The notes under the pieces: generated by a model | What the model was told of the DNA's origin: nothing | Databases searched by the model: none | Seen by the model: the letters and a program-made list of their open reading frames with translations, nothing else | Assembly (NCBI RefSeq): GCF_018459925.1 | Contig: NZ_CP075371.1 | Span: 3,844,001-3,908,000 of the forward strand | DNA from: Nocardioides aquaticus | GTDB taxonomy: Bacteria; Actinomycetota; Actinomycetes; Propionibacteriales; Nocardioidaceae | Direction: 5' to 3' | Length of the DNA stretch: 64,000 nt | Shown: piece by piece, positions 8,345 through 17,834 of the stretch | Layout of the letters: each line of letters opens with the position of its first letter | Position numbering within the stretch: the first letter of the stretch is position 1 | Made by a program: the position numbers and the translations under genes

Positions 8345-9751
8345 TCAGGTGGAGCTGAGGTACCCCAGCAGGTCCTGGCGGGTCAGCACCCCGACCGGGG
8401 AGCCGTCCTCCTGGACCAGCACGGCGTCGGCGTCCTCGAGCAGGCGCACCGCGGCCTGGGCGCCCTCGGTGGCCCCGATCGTGGGCAGCGCGGGCGACAT
8501 GTGCTGCTCGACCAGGTCGGTCAGCCGGGCGTGACCGGCGTACAACGCGTCGAGCAGCGCACGGTCCGAGACCGAGCCGGCGACCTCCTGGGCGACCACG
8601 GGCGGCTCCGCGCGGACCACCGGCATCTGGGACACGCCGTACTCCCTCAGGATGGCCACGGCCTCGGCGATGGTCTCGCCGGGGTGGGTGTGCACCAGGT
8701 CGGGCAGCCGCCCGTCCTTGCCGCGCAGCACCTCCCCCACCGTGCGGCCCTCGCGGGCGTCGGCCCCCGTGGTCGGGAAGCCGTAGGTGGCCAGCCAGTC
8801 GTCGTTGAAGATCTTCGAGAGGTAGCCGCGCCCGGAGTCGGGCAGCAGCACCACGATCACCGCGTCGCGGCCCTCGGGCGTGCCGGCGAGCTCGTGCGCG
8901 AGCTGGCGGGCGGCGTAGGCGGCCATCCCGCAGGAGCCGCCGACCAGCATCGCCTCCTCGCGCGCCAGGCGGCGGGTGAACGCGAACGAGTCGGCGTCGG
9001 AGACCTCGATGATCCGGTCGGCGACGTCGCGGTCGTAGGTGTCGGGCCAGAAGTCCTCACCGACGCCCTCGACGAGGTACGGCCGGCCGGTGCCGCCGGA
9101 GTAGACCGACCCGCTGGGGTCGGCGCCGACGACCTGGACCGACGGGTCCTGCTCCTTGAGGTAGCGCCCGACCCCCGAGATCGTGCCGCCGGTGCCGACG
9201 CCGGCCACGAAGTGGGTGATCCGGCCCTCGGTCTGCGCCCACACCTCGGGCCCGGTGGTCTCGTAGTGCGAGCGCGGGTTGTGCGGGTTGGCGTACTGGT
9301 TGGGCTTCCAGGCGCCGGGCTCGGAGGCGAGCCGGTCGGAGACGTTGTAGTAGCTGTCGGGGTGCTCGGGCGCCACGGCGGTCGGGCAGACGACGACGTC
9401 GGCGCCGTACGCGCGCAGGACGTTGCGCTTGTCCTCGCTGACCTTGTCGGGGCAGACGAACACGCAGTGGTACCCCTTGGCCTGGGCGACCATGGCCAGC
9501 CCGACGCCGGTGTTGCCGGAGGTCGGCTCGACGATCGTGCCGCCGGGCTGCAGCTCGCCGGAGGCCTCCGCGGCCTCGATCATCCGGGTCGCGATCCGGT
9601 CCTTCACCGAGCCGCCGGGGTTGAGGTACTCGATCTTCGCCAGCACCACCGGCCCCTCCCCCGGGGGCGTCACGGGGAGGTCGAGGGTGCGGGCCAGCCG
9701 CACCAGGGGCGTGTCGCCGATGAGGTCGACCAGGGAGTCCACGTACTGCAT
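8345..9751 (-). CDS. Cystathionine beta-synthase with C-terminal CBS pair
   Basis: The protein has 468 residues. The PLP-dependent fold-type II domain begins near residue 5 (IGDTPLVRL), with the Schiff-base lysine in NPGGSVKDRIA (about residue 50), the phosphate-binding loop GTGGTISGVG and the serine of EPTSGNTGVG. Two CBS motifs occupy the last ~120 residues (for example GVSQMPVVRAEPP and the final VGVLTRQDLLGYL). The enzyme condenses serine and homocysteine to cystathionine, the first step of reverse transsulfuration. The CBS pair and length separate it from plain cysteine synthase. ATG 9751 fits the leaderless -10 six bases upstream. It is divergent from the SGNH hydrolase gene. Confidence 0.92.
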   Translation of the reverse strand: MQYVDSLVDLIGDTPLVRLARTLDLPVTPPGEGPVVLAKIEYLNPGGSVKDRIATRMIEAAEASGELQPGGTIVEPTSGNTGVGLAMVAQAKGYHCVFVCPDKVSEDKRNVLRAYGADVVVCPTAVAPEHPDSYYNVSDRLASEPGAWKPNQYANPHNPRSHYETTGPEVWAQTEGRITHFVAGVGTGGTISGVGRYLKEQDPSVQVVGADPSGSVYSGGTGRPYLVEGVGEDFWPDTYDRDVADRIIEVSDADSFAFTRRLAREEAMLVGGSCGMAAYAARQLAHELAGTPEGRDAVIVVLLPDSGRGYLSKIFNDDWLATYGFPTTGADAREGRTVGEVLRGKDGRLPDLVHTHPGETIAEAVAILREYGVSQMPVVRAEPPVVAQEVAGSVSDRALLDALYAGHARLTDLVEQHMSPALPTIGATEGAQAAVRLLEDADAVLVQEDGSPVGVLTRQDLLGYLSST

Positions 9752-9757
9752 CAGGTC

Positions 9758-9763
9758 AGCCTA
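9758..9763 (-). promoter_or_regulatory. Predicted -10 of a leaderless promoter, cystathionine beta-synthase
   Basis: The minus strand reads TAGGCT-N6-ATG. It lies in a 61-bp divergent intergenic region whose other gene also has a leaderless-type -10. Confidence 0.5.
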
Positions 9764-9800
9764 GGGCTCAGGGGCCTCGGACGTCGCAGCGGCGGATCCC

Positions 9801-9806
9801 TAGGAT
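9801..9806 (+). promoter_or_regulatory. Predicted -10 of a leaderless promoter, SGNH hydrolase
   Basis: The plus strand reads TAGGAT-N6-GTG, with the GTG at 9813. This supports that start codon, for which no Shine-Dalgarno sequence is visible. Confidence 0.5.
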
Positions 9807-9812
9807 GGGCTC

Positions 9813-10868
9813 GTGGGGAGAGCAGGAGCAGCACGCAAGCTCGCCGCCGCCGCCGCGTACGGCGGGGGCGGCCTGTCCGTCGTCGGCGCCGGGCTCTACG
9901 GCGTGCTGACGGCCGAGGCCAAGCTGGCCCGCAGGACGATCGGGCAGCCCCGCGACGAGCCGCCGCCGGACGCCACCGGCTGGTACGGCCGCGGCCGCCC
10001 GGGACCGGCGATCAAGGTGGCGCTGCTCGGCGACTCCAGCGCGGCCGGGTACGGCGTGGACCGCGTCGAGGAGACCCCGGGCGCCCTGCTGGCCAGCGGC
10101 GTCGCCGAGCACGCCGACCGTCGGGTCTACCTGCGCGAGTTCTGCAAGGTCGGCGCGGAGTCCTCCGCCCTGGCCGGGCAGGTCGAGCGGGCCCTGGCCA
10201 TCGAGCCGGACGTCGTGGTCGTCCTGATCGGCGCCAACGACGTCACCCACGTGACCCTGCCCTCGCAGTCGGTGCGCCACCTCTCCGAGGGCGTGCGGCG
10301 CCTGATCGCGGGAGGCTGCTCGGTCGTCGTCGGCACCTGCCCCGACCTGGGCACGATCAAGCCGATCGCCCCGCCGTTGAAGCAGGTGGCCCGGGCGTGG
10401 TCGCGGCGGCTCGCGGCGGCGCAGACGATCGCGGTGGTCGAGGAGGGCGGGCGCACCGTCTCCATCGGCTCGGTGCTCGGACCCGAGTTCGACGCCGCGC
10501 CGGCCCTGTTCTTCGGTCCCGACCAGTTCCACCCCTCGGCCGCCGGCTACTCCTCGCTGGCCACCGTGCTGTTGCCCTCGGTCCTCGCCGCGCTGGGCTT
10601 CGCGCGACCCGACGAGGCGCTGCCGGAGGCGTACCGGGGTGAGGGCCGGCTGCCGATCACCGCGGCCGCCGTCGCCGCCGCCCAGACGCCGGGCACGGAG
10701 GTCGACGGCACCGCCGTCGGTGGCGAGAAGCGCGGCGTGCGCGGGCTCTGGGTGGAGCTGCGCCACCGCCGGGGACGGCTGCCCGGCCAGGGCCAGGCGC
10801 CCGAGGCCGAAGAGACGGCCGAGGGCCCCGGATCAGATCCGGGGCCCTCGGGTCACGCGCCGACCTAG
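9813..10868 (+). CDS. SGNH/GDSL-type hydrolase, probably membrane-anchored
   Basis: The protein has 351 residues. A hydrophobic N-terminal segment (about 10-35) may be a signal anchor. Block I is LLGDSSAAGYG (nucleophile Ser about 75), block III is LIGANDVTH, and block V is DQFHPSAAGY with the catalytic Asp and His. This is the SGNH esterase/lipase fold; the substrate (lipid or cell-wall acyl group) is unknown. The C-terminal ~70 residues are low complexity and end in a Pro/Gly-rich tail whose DNA forms the strong hairpin at 10821-10849, so coding sequence doubles as a likely terminator. Confidence 0.88.
   Translation: MGRAGAARKLAAAAAYGGGGLSVVGAGLYGVLTAEAKLARRTIGQPRDEPPPDATGWYGRGRPGPAIKVALLGDSSAAGYGVDRVEETPGALLASGVAEHADRRVYLREFCKVGAESSALAGQVERALAIEPDVVVVLIGANDVTHVTLPSQSVRHLSEGVRRLIAGGCSVVVGTCPDLGTIKPIAPPLKQVARAWSRRLAAAQTIAVVEEGGRTVSIGSVLGPEFDAAPALFFGPDQFHPSAAGYSSLATVLLPSVLAALGFARPDEALPEAYRGEGRLPITAAAVAAAQTPGTEVDGTAVGGEKRGVRGLWVELRHRRGRLPGQGQAPEAEETAEGPGSDPGPSGHAPT
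10821..10849 (+). terminator. Strong hairpin at the 3' end of the SGNH hydrolase gene
   Basis: A perfect 13-bp inverted repeat (GAGGGCCCCGGAT, loop CAG, then its complement) lies 17 bases before the end of the SGNH hydrolase gene. There is no U-run. The convergent Bax inhibitor gene ends 49 bases further on, so the hairpin could act in both directions. Confidence 0.55.
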
Positions 10869-10897
10869 CGGGGGTCGGGGTCTGTGGTGCTCGACGA

Positions 10898-11761
10898 TCA
10901 GTCGGACTGCAGGATCGCGAGCAGGCGCAGCAGGTTGGTGTAGATCCAGACCAGGCTGACCGTCATCGCGAACGCCGCGCGCCACGACTCGCGCTCGGGC
11001 AGGCCGTTGGCGATGCCCTTCTCCACGAAGTCGAAGTCGAGGATCAGCATGAAGACGCCGAGCACCAGGCCGACCACGGCGGTGATCGTGCCGAGGAAGC
11101 CGAAGCCGAACAGGCCGGTGTTGACGCCGAAGATGCTCAGCACGAAGCTCATCATGGCCAGGCCGACCATGCCGAACATCGCGGCCATGACGCCCTTGCG
11201 GAACTTGTCACCGACCTTGATCTCGAAGAACTTGTAGGCCGCGAGCGTGCCGGCGAAGGCCGCCATCGTGCCGAAGACCGCACCGCTGACGATGTTGCCC
11301 TCACCGCCGACGTAGCCGTCGAGCACCTTGCTGAAGGCACCGAGGGCGACGCCCTCGAGGGCAGCGAACACCAGGACGAGCGCCGGGCTGATCTCCCGCT
11401 TGAAGGAGAGCACCATGGACAGCGCGAAGGCGCCCAGCGAGCCGATCATCGCGGCCGAGAACAGCGCCGCGACGTTGGCGCCCGGGGTCATGTCCGGGGT
11501 CATGATCCAGGTGGCCAGGGCGGTGACGATGACCAGGCCCAGCGTGATCGCGGTCTTCTGGACGACAGTGTCGATCGTCATCCGACCGCCGTCGGGCGCG
11601 AGGCCGTAGCCCTGGTCGCCCGGCGTGCCGGTGCCCCACTGGCTGGGGTCGTTGCCCGGGTAGCCGTTGCCGGCGTAGGTCTGGTTGCCGTAGGACGGGG
11701 CGTTCTGGCCGCCTCGGTTGAACTCCTCCGAGCGGCGGAACACCGGGTTGTTGCTCTGCAT
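10898..11761 (-). CDS. Bax inhibitor-1 / YccA family membrane protein
   Basis: The protein has 287 residues. The soluble N-terminus of about 60 residues is rich in Asn, Gly, Gln and Tyr. About seven membrane segments follow, and the C-terminal motif region has FDFVEKGIANGLPERESW before a last helix, as in actinobacterial Bax1-I proteins. Family members are membrane proteins linked in other bacteria to membrane protease control or ion leak; the role here is not known. ATG 11761 has a good Shine-Dalgarno (AAGGAGAG) at proper spacing. Confidence 0.9.
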   Translation of the reverse strand: MQSNNPVFRRSEEFNRGGQNAPSYGNQTYAGNGYPGNDPSQWGTGTPGDQGYGLAPDGGRMTIDTVVQKTAITLGLVIVTALATWIMTPDMTPGANVAALFSAAMIGSLGAFALSMVLSFKREISPALVLVFAALEGVALGAFSKVLDGYVGGEGNIVSGAVFGTMAAFAGTLAAYKFFEIKVGDKFRKGVMAAMFGMVGLAMMSFVLSIFGVNTGLFGFGFLGTITAVVGLVLGVFMLILDFDFVEKGIANGLPERESWRAAFAMTVSLVWIYTNLLRLLAILQSD

Positions 11762-11883
11762 GTGGTCTCTCCTTGGAGGCCGGGGGTGTTGGCCGTCTGC
11801 GACGGCTCAGCGCGGGACCAGGTTAGCGGGTCTCACCTGGTCCAACGTGCGGGTCGGCCCCGGTGTTCCCACGAGGCGGCGCC

Positions 11884-11952
11884 GCCGAGACGACGCTTGC
11901 GGACAGCCCAGATGACGCTCGCGGCGCCCCGAGACGACGGTTCCGGCGCGCC
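11884..11952 (-). repeat. Three tandem units of a ~22-bp interspersed repeat (copy A)
   Basis: Three degenerate units lie upstream of the Bax inhibitor gene. The first reads GCCGAGACGACGCTTGCGGA, and the second and third start CCCAGATGACGCTCGCGG and CCCGAGACGACGGTTCCGG. The reverse complement of this array matches the array at 12871-12938 nearly base for base across two units. The repeat belongs to no family I can name. Confidence 0.75.
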
Positions 11953-11967
11953 GCGGACGTGCCGGAG

Positions 11968-12041
11968 TGCCCCCGCTGGGACTCGAACCCAGAACTGACC
12001 GCTTTTAAGGCGGTTCCCTCTGCCGGTTGGGGCACGGGGGC
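11968..12041 (-). tRNA. tRNA with UAA anticodon (Leu-type anticodon) but a short variable arm
   Basis: The 74-nt gene folds as a cloverleaf. The acceptor GCCCCCG pairs perfectly with CGGGGGC and is followed by A73. The D-arm has CCC/GGG and a GG pair in its loop. The anticodon stem ACCGC/GCGGT encloses CTTAAAA, giving anticodon UAA. The variable region is only five bases (CAGTT), and the T-arm is CTGGG-TTCGAGT-CCCAG. No CCA is encoded. A UAA anticodon and A73 point to leucine, but bacterial tRNA-Leu is class II with a long variable arm. The identity is therefore uncertain even though the tRNA structure itself is clear. Confidence 0.85.
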
Positions 12042-12050
12042 GAGCCAGGA

Positions 12051-12857
12051 TCATCCCAGGGCGGCTGCCCGACCGAGCACCGCGTCGAGCATCGGCTCGG
12101 TCAGTCGTCCGGTGAAGGTGTTCTGCTGGCTGGGGTGGTAGCAGCCGAGGAGGACCAGCGGTCCCGGACCTCCGGGCAGGGCCGGCAGGTGGGCCTCCGC
12201 GCCGTGCCCGAAGCGCGGCCGCGGGCGCGGTACGGCGCTCCCGGCCCGGCCCAGCGCGGTGAGCGCGGCGGCCCAGCCGAAGGACCCGAGCGCGACCACC
12301 ACGCGCAGGTGCGGCGCGAGCAGCCCCAGCTCGGTGTCGAGGAACGGCGCGCACGCGTCCCGCTCGGCCGGGGTCGGCTTGTTGGCCGGGGGCGCGCACC
12401 GTACGGCCGCCGCCACGCGGGTGCCGACCAGCTCGAGGCCGTCACCGGCGTGGACGCTCGTCGGCTGCGTGGCGAGGCCCGCGCGGTGCAGACCGGCGTA
12501 GAGCCAGTCCCCCGACCGGTCGCCGGTGAACACGCGTCCGGTGCGGTTGGCGCCGTGCGCCGCGGGCGCCAGCCCCACCACGAGCACGCCCGCGTCGGTG
12601 GCGCCGAAGCCCGGCACCGGCCGGCCCCAGTAGGGCTCGCCGGCGTACGACGCCCGCTTGGCGTGGGCGACCTCCTCGCGCCAGGTCACCAGCCGCGGGC
12701 AGCGACGGCAGGTGCTGATCGTGGCGTCGAGCTCGCGCCAGGGACCCGCCGGGACGTCGGCGGTGCGCGCGTCGGTCGGGTCGCCGGGCCAGCCGGACGC
12801 CGGCGGCACGGGCGAGGGGTACGGCCGGCCGGTCAGCGGGTGCGGCAGGTCGGTCAC
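12051..12857 (-). CDS. Uracil-DNA glycosylase, family 5 (UdgB-like)
   Basis: The protein has 268 residues. An N-terminal Cys pair ([10 protein letters not shown]) and later cysteines suggest the 4Fe-4S cluster of family 4/5 glycosylases. The water-activating region is [19 protein letters not shown], which has the family 5 pattern with Ala rather than the acidic residue of family 4. The second motif is [15 protein letters not shown] with the intercalation loop. It would excise uracil and other deaminated bases from DNA. GTG 12857 is preceded by TAGGAT at six bases, fitting a leaderless transcript. The gene is bracketed by copies of the interspersed repeat. Confidence 0.88.
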   Translation of the reverse strand: MTDLPHPLTGRPYPSPVPPASGWPGDPTDARTADVPAGPWRELDATISTCRRCPRLVTWREEVAHAKRASYAGEPYWGRPVPGFGATDAGVLVVGLAPAAHGANRTGRVFTGDRSGDWLYAGLHRAGLATQPTSVHAGDGLELVGTRVAAAVRCAPPANKPTPAERDACAPFLDTELGLLAPHLRVVVALGSFGWAAALTALGRAGSAVPRPRPRFGHGAEAHLPALPGGPGPLVLLGCYHPSQQNTFTGRLTEPMLDAVLGRAAALG

Positions 12858-12863
12858 CGGGCG

Positions 12864-12869
12864 ATCCTA
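12864..12869 (-). promoter_or_regulatory. Predicted -10 of a leaderless promoter, UdgB
   Basis: The minus strand reads TAGGAT-N6-GTG. The repeat array at 12871-12938 starts one base upstream, so its units would occupy the -35 and upstream promoter region. Confidence 0.5.
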
Positions 12870-12870
12870 G

Positions 12871-12938
12871 GTGTCCGCGAGCGTCACCTCGACGCGCCGC
12901 GAGCGTCATCTCGGCTGTCCGCGAGCGTCATCTCGGCG
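12871..12938 (+). repeat. Three tandem units of the ~22-bp interspersed repeat (copy B)
   Basis: The units begin GTGTCCGCGAGCGTCACCTC, GCGCCGCGAGCGTCATCTCG and GTCCGCGAGCGTCATCTCGG. The last unit supplies the stop codon of ppx (TGA on the minus strand at 12930-12928), so the repeat has been absorbed into a gene end. The array is inverted relative to the copy at 11884-11952. Confidence 0.8.
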
Positions 12939-13854
12939 AGAGGGACCAGGCGATGCCGTCGAGGATGTCGGACTCGGAGACCACCAGGCGCTGCGGGCGG
13001 GCGTGGGCCAGCACCCGCGAGAGCACCAGGGCGCCGGCCCCGATCACGTCGACCCGGCCGGGGTGCAGCCAGCGCAGCTCCCGGCGCTCCGCGGTGCTCA
13101 TCGCCAGCAGCCGCGCGGCCTGCTCCTCCACCGCGGGCACGTCGAGCACGGCCCGGTCGATGGCCTCGCGGTCGTAGGCGTCGAGGTCGAGGACCCCGGC
13201 GGCCACCGTCGTGACCGTGCCGGCGACGCCGACCACGGTGCGGGCGCGGGCCACCTCGACCGGGCAGCCGTCCAGGGCGGCGTCCAGGTCGGCGGTGCAG
13301 GCCTCGACCTGGGCGCGCGTCGGCGGGTCGTCGTGCAGGTGCCGCTCGTGCAGGCGCACCGACCCGACCTGGAGCGACTCGGCCTGCGCGACCCCGTCGG
13401 CCAGGTCGTCGCCGCCCAGCACCAGCTCGGTCGAGCCACCGCCGATGTCGACGACCAGCACCGGCGCGACCAGCTCGGCGAGCCCGGCCAGACCGCGCAC
13501 GGCCCCGGCGTACGACAGCGCCGCCTCCTCCGCACCGCTCAGCACCTCCGGCCGGACGCCGAGCCGCTGCTCGACGCCGGCGGCGAAGACCTCCGCGTTG
13601 GCGGCGTCGCGGGTGGCGGAGGTGGCGCAGAACCGGAGCCGGGAGACGTCGTGGGCGGCGAGCAGGTCGGCGTACTCGTCGAGGGCGGCGAAGGTGCGCC
13701 CCAGCGCGGCCTCCGACAGCTCGCCGGTGCGGTCGACGCCCTCGCCGAGCCGCACCATCCGGGCCTCGCGGACGGCGACGTCGGGCAGCGCGCCGATCAG
13801 CAGCTTGACGGTGTTGGTGCCGCAGTCGATCGCCGCGACCACCGGGTCAGTCAT
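12928..13854 (-). CDS. ppx: Ppx/GppA family exopolyphosphatase
   Basis: The protein has 308 residues, the short actinobacterial form. The actin-like ATPase fold shows phosphate loop 1 AAIDCGTNTVKLLI at the N-terminus, the FCATSATRDA segment, and phosphate loop 2 VVDIGGGSTELVLG. The C-terminal helix-rich extension of E. coli Ppx is missing, as in mycobacterial Ppx2. It would hydrolyse polyphosphate or (p)ppGpp-related substrates. The start overlaps the DUF501 gene by eight bases, and the order eno-ftsB-DUF501-ppx matches Rv1023-Rv1026. The last codon and stop lie in an interspersed repeat unit. Confidence 0.9.
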   Translation of the reverse strand: MTDPVVAAIDCGTNTVKLLIGALPDVAVREARMVRLGEGVDRTGELSEAALGRTFAALDEYADLLAAHDVSRLRFCATSATRDAANAEVFAAGVEQRLGVRPEVLSGAEEAALSYAGAVRGLAGLAELVAPVLVVDIGGGSTELVLGGDDLADGVAQAESLQVGSVRLHERHLHDDPPTRAQVEACTADLDAALDGCPVEVARARTVVGVAGTVTTVAAGVLDLDAYDREAIDRAVLDVPAVEEQAARLLAMSTAERRELRWLHPGRVDVIGAGALVLSRVLAHARPQRLVVSESDILDGIAWSLSPR

Positions 13855-14374
13855 CGTCGCGTCCGGCCGCGTCGCGCTCGTCCTCGGGCACCACGACGCA
13901 CGGGCCCTCGGCGCCCCAGTCGCCCAGCAGCGCGAGGACCTCGTCCCCGAGCGGGTTGACGCCGGGGCCGGCCGCCAGCGCGTGCCCGGCGAGCACGTGC
14001 AGGCACTTCACGCGGTCCGGCATCCCTCCGGCCGAGATGCCGTCGATCTCGGGCACGTCGCCCAGGGCCGCGCGGTCGGCGAGGTACGCGCGGTGCGCGG
14101 CGGCGTACGCCTGCGCCAGCGTGGGGTCCTCGCCCAGCCGGTCCTGCATCTCGCGCATCAGCCCGGAGCCCTCGAGCGTGCCGATCCGGGACGCGGCCCG
14201 CGGGCAGGTCAGGTAGTAGGTGGTCGGGAACGGGGTGCCGTTGGGCAGCCGCGGCTCGGTCGTCACCACGTCCGGCGCGCCGCAGGTGCAACGGTGGCCG
14301 ACGGCGTGGATGGCACGGGCGGGGCGTCCGAGCTGCTCGCGGACCACCCGCTCGTCGTGGGGCTCGACGCTCAC
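13847..14374 (-). CDS. DUF501 domain protein
   Basis: The protein has 175 residues and is the conserved actinobacterial protein found between ftsB and ppx. It has a Cys-pair segment (HRCTCGAPDVVTTEPRL), TYYLTCPRA, and a C-terminal GGMPDRVKCLH with further conserved Cys and His, suggestive of metal binding. Its function is unknown. GTG 14374 overlaps the stop of ftsB by four bases (GTGA) and the gene overlaps ppx by eight, so all three are probably co-translated. Confidence 0.88.
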   Translation of the reverse strand: MSVEPHDERVVREQLGRPARAIHAVGHRCTCGAPDVVTTEPRLPNGTPFPTTYYLTCPRAASRIGTLEGSGLMREMQDRLGEDPTLAQAYAAAHRAYLADRAALGDVPEIDGISAGGMPDRVKCLHVLAGHALAAGPGVNPLGDEVLALLGDWGAEGPCVVVPEDERDAAGRDDD

Positions 14375-14937
14375 CGCTGGGTGCCGTCGACACGCACCGC
14401 GGGCGCGTCCTCGGTGCGCGGCGGGTCGCCGGCGGTCTCGACCGAGGACCAGGCGCGGTCCCACCAGGCCTGCTCGTCGGCGGGGTCGACCGGCGTGTCG
14501 CCGGACAGGGTCGCCTCGGGCTCGAGCGGCTCGCCGTCCTCGTCCAGCACGACGTAGGAGGTCTCCCCCGGCATCACGTAGCCGAACCGCTCCCGGGCCT
14601 GCTGCTCGGCGTAGGCCGGGTCGTCCCACCGCTTGCGTTCGAGGCTGAGGTCGTCGATCGCGGCCTCGCGCTCGGCGATCTCGGCCTTGAGGTCCCCGAT
14701 GTGGGCGCGCTGCTCGAGGTAGGCGCGCATCGAGGAGGCGTAGCTGACCGCGAGCACCGCGAGCACCAGGACCAGGACCGCCGAGCGGCCGGTCAGCCGC
14801 GGGCGGCGCCGGGGCGTGGCGGGCGCCGGCCCGGTGCCCGGGGTCGCGCTGCCGGACGCGCCCCGACCGGCCCCGCCCGTACGGGGTCGGCTGCGCCCCC
14901 GCGTGGGCGGGCGGCGCTTGTCGGGGCGGTCGGCCAC
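14371..14937 (-). CDS. ftsB: FtsB/DivIC family septum formation protein
   Basis: The protein has 188 residues. A basic, Pro/Gly-rich cytoplasmic N-terminus of about 48 residues is followed by one membrane helix (SAVLVLVLAVLAVSYASSM) and an extracytoplasmic coiled coil (LKAEIAEREAAIDDLSLERK). The conserved actinobacterial segment YAEQQARERFGYVMPGET follows, with an acidic tail. It belongs to the FtsQLB-type division complex. The gene is 17 bases downstream of eno, and GTG 14937 was chosen as the first start after the eno stop that preserves the basic tail. Confidence 0.88.
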   Translation of the reverse strand: MADRPDKRRPPTRGRSRPRTGGAGRGASGSATPGTGPAPATPRRRPRLTGRSAVLVLVLAVLAVSYASSMRAYLEQRAHIGDLKAEIAEREAAIDDLSLERKRWDDPAYAEQQARERFGYVMPGETSYVVLDEDGEPLEPEATLSGDTPVDPADEQAWWDRAWSSVETAGDPPRTEDAPAVRVDGTQR

Positions 14938-14954
14938 GTCTCCTCGGCTCCTGC

Positions 14955-16271
<1,317 letters not shown>

Positions 16272-16311
16272 CTAGACCGTGCGGAGGTCCCGGAGGCGGA
16301 CGCCGGACGGC

Positions 16312-16317
16312 TAGCCT
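16312..16317 (+). promoter_or_regulatory. Predicted -10 of a leaderless promoter, amidase
   Basis: The plus strand reads TAGCCT-N7-GTG with the GTG at 16325. Confidence 0.4.
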
Positions 16318-16324
16318 GCGGCTC

Positions 16325-17806
16325 GTGCTGAGCCAAGACGAGTACGCCGCCCACGACGCCGTCGGCCTGGCCGCGCTGGTCCGCGACGGGCAGGCCACCT
16401 CCGCCGACCTCGTCGCCGCCGCGCGGGCCCGGCTGGCCGAGGTCAACCCCCGGATCAACGCCGTCGTCACCGAGCTCGACCCGCCGGTGCGCGACGCCGG
16501 CGCCCCGGCCGACGCGCCCTTCGCCGGGGTGCCGTTCCTGCTCAAGGACCTCGGTCAGGACCTGGCCGGGCACCCGACCAGCGGCGGGTCCCGGTCGATG
16601 GTCGACGTCCCGGCCGTCGACAACGCCGTCGTCGTCGACCGGTGGCTGGCCGCCGGCCTGGTCGTCCTCGGCAAGACCAACACCCCCGAGCTCGGCGCCA
16701 AGGGCATCACCGAGCCGGCCGCGCACGGCCCCTCCCGCAACCCCTGGGACCTCGACCGCACGCCCGGCGGGTCCTCGGGCGGGTCGGCGGCCGCGGTCGC
16801 CGCAGGCGTGGTGCCCTGCGCCGCGGCCAGCGACGGCGGCGGCTCCATCCGGATCCCGGCCTCGGCCTGCGGCCTGGTGGGCCTGAAGGCCGGGCGCGGC
16901 CTGCTCCCGGTCGGACCGACGGTCGGCGAGACCATCTCCGGCACCACGGTCGACGGGGTGCTCTCGCGGACCGTGCGCGACACCGCCGCGATGCTCGACG
17001 TCCTGGCGGGGGCCAGCGAGGTCCAGCCGTTCCTGCCGGCGCCGCCCGCGGAGTCGTACGCCGCCGAGGTCGGCCGCGACCCCGGCCGCCTGCGGGTCGC
17101 GGTCTGCACGGCCAGCCGGATCACCCCCGAGGTGCACCCCGAGGCCCTGGCCGCGGTCCGCCGCGCCGCGGACCTGCTCGCAGCGCAGGGCCACGACGTG
17201 GTCGAGCTCGACGAGCAGCCCGTCGACGACGAGGCCCTGGCCCAGGACTTCCTCACCAGCTGGTTCGTGCACTGCGCGCGCTCGGTCGCCGACTTCCGGG
17301 CCCGCTCGGGCGCCGGCGACGAGGGGTTCGAGCCGGACACGCTGCTGATGGCCGCGCTCGGCCGCGCGACCAGCGCCACCGACTACGTCGCCGCGGTCGA
17401 GAACCGCCACCATCACGTACGCCGTCTCGCCGCGTTCCACCGCGACCACGACCTGCTGCTGACGCCGACCACCGCCACCCCGCCGCCGCGGGTCGGGCAG
17501 TTCGACCTGCCGGCCGCCGCCGTCCTCGGCCAGAAGGCCCTGCTGCGGGCGAAGGTCGCCGGCCTGCTGCGGTTCACCCCGCTGGTCCAGCAGCTGATCC
17601 GGGAGAACCTCGGCTGGGTGCCCTACACCCAGCTGGCCAACCTCACCGGCCGCCCCGCGATCAGCCTCCCGCTGCACCGCACGCCCGAGGGCCTGCCGAT
17701 GGGCGTCCAGCTGGTCGGGCGGCTGGGCAGCGAGGGCCTGCTGCTCCGGCTCGCGGCCCAGCTCGAGGACGCCGCACCCTGGGCGCACCTGCGGCCCGTC
17801 CTGTGA
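16325..17806 (+). CDS. Amidase-signature family amidase
   Basis: The protein has 493 residues. The Ser-cisSer-Lys triad is present: Lys in VPFLLKDLG (about residue 77), cis-Ser in DGGGSIRIPASACG, and the nucleophile Ser in PGGSSGGSAAAVAAG. Such enzymes hydrolyse carboxamides; the substrate is unknown. It is not GatA, because no gatC or gatB is adjacent and the C-terminus differs. It interrupts the mazG-eno neighbourhood that is conserved in mycobacteria, so it is probably an accessory gene. Confidence 0.9.
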   Translation: MLSQDEYAAHDAVGLAALVRDGQATSADLVAAARARLAEVNPRINAVVTELDPPVRDAGAPADAPFAGVPFLLKDLGQDLAGHPTSGGSRSMVDVPAVDNAVVVDRWLAAGLVVLGKTNTPELGAKGITEPAAHGPSRNPWDLDRTPGGSSGGSAAAVAAGVVPCAAASDGGGSIRIPASACGLVGLKAGRGLLPVGPTVGETISGTTVDGVLSRTVRDTAAMLDVLAGASEVQPFLPAPPAESYAAEVGRDPGRLRVAVCTASRITPEVHPEALAAVRRAADLLAAQGHDVVELDEQPVDDEALAQDFLTSWFVHCARSVADFRARSGAGDEGFEPDTLLMAALGRATSATDYVAAVENRHHHVRRLAAFHRDHDLLLTPTTATPPPRVGQFDLPAAAVLGQKALLRAKVAGLLRFTPLVQQLIRENLGWVPYTQLANLTGRPAISLPLHRTPEGLPMGVQLVGRLGSEGLLLRLAAQLEDAAPWAHLRPVL

Positions 17807-17834
17807 GGCGGGCGGGCCGCAGGCGCCCGAGGTC

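Noticed and set aside
5309..10642. A 1777-residue plus-strand open frame
   Set aside because: It runs antisense to the response regulator, BCCT and CBS genes and consists of Arg/Gly/Pro/His-rich sequence without domains, typical of shadow frames in very high GC DNA.
16325..17806. Amidase considered as GatA of the Glu-tRNA(Gln) amidotransferase
   Set aside because: No gatB or gatC is adjacent, and its neighbours and C-terminal sequence do not match GatA.
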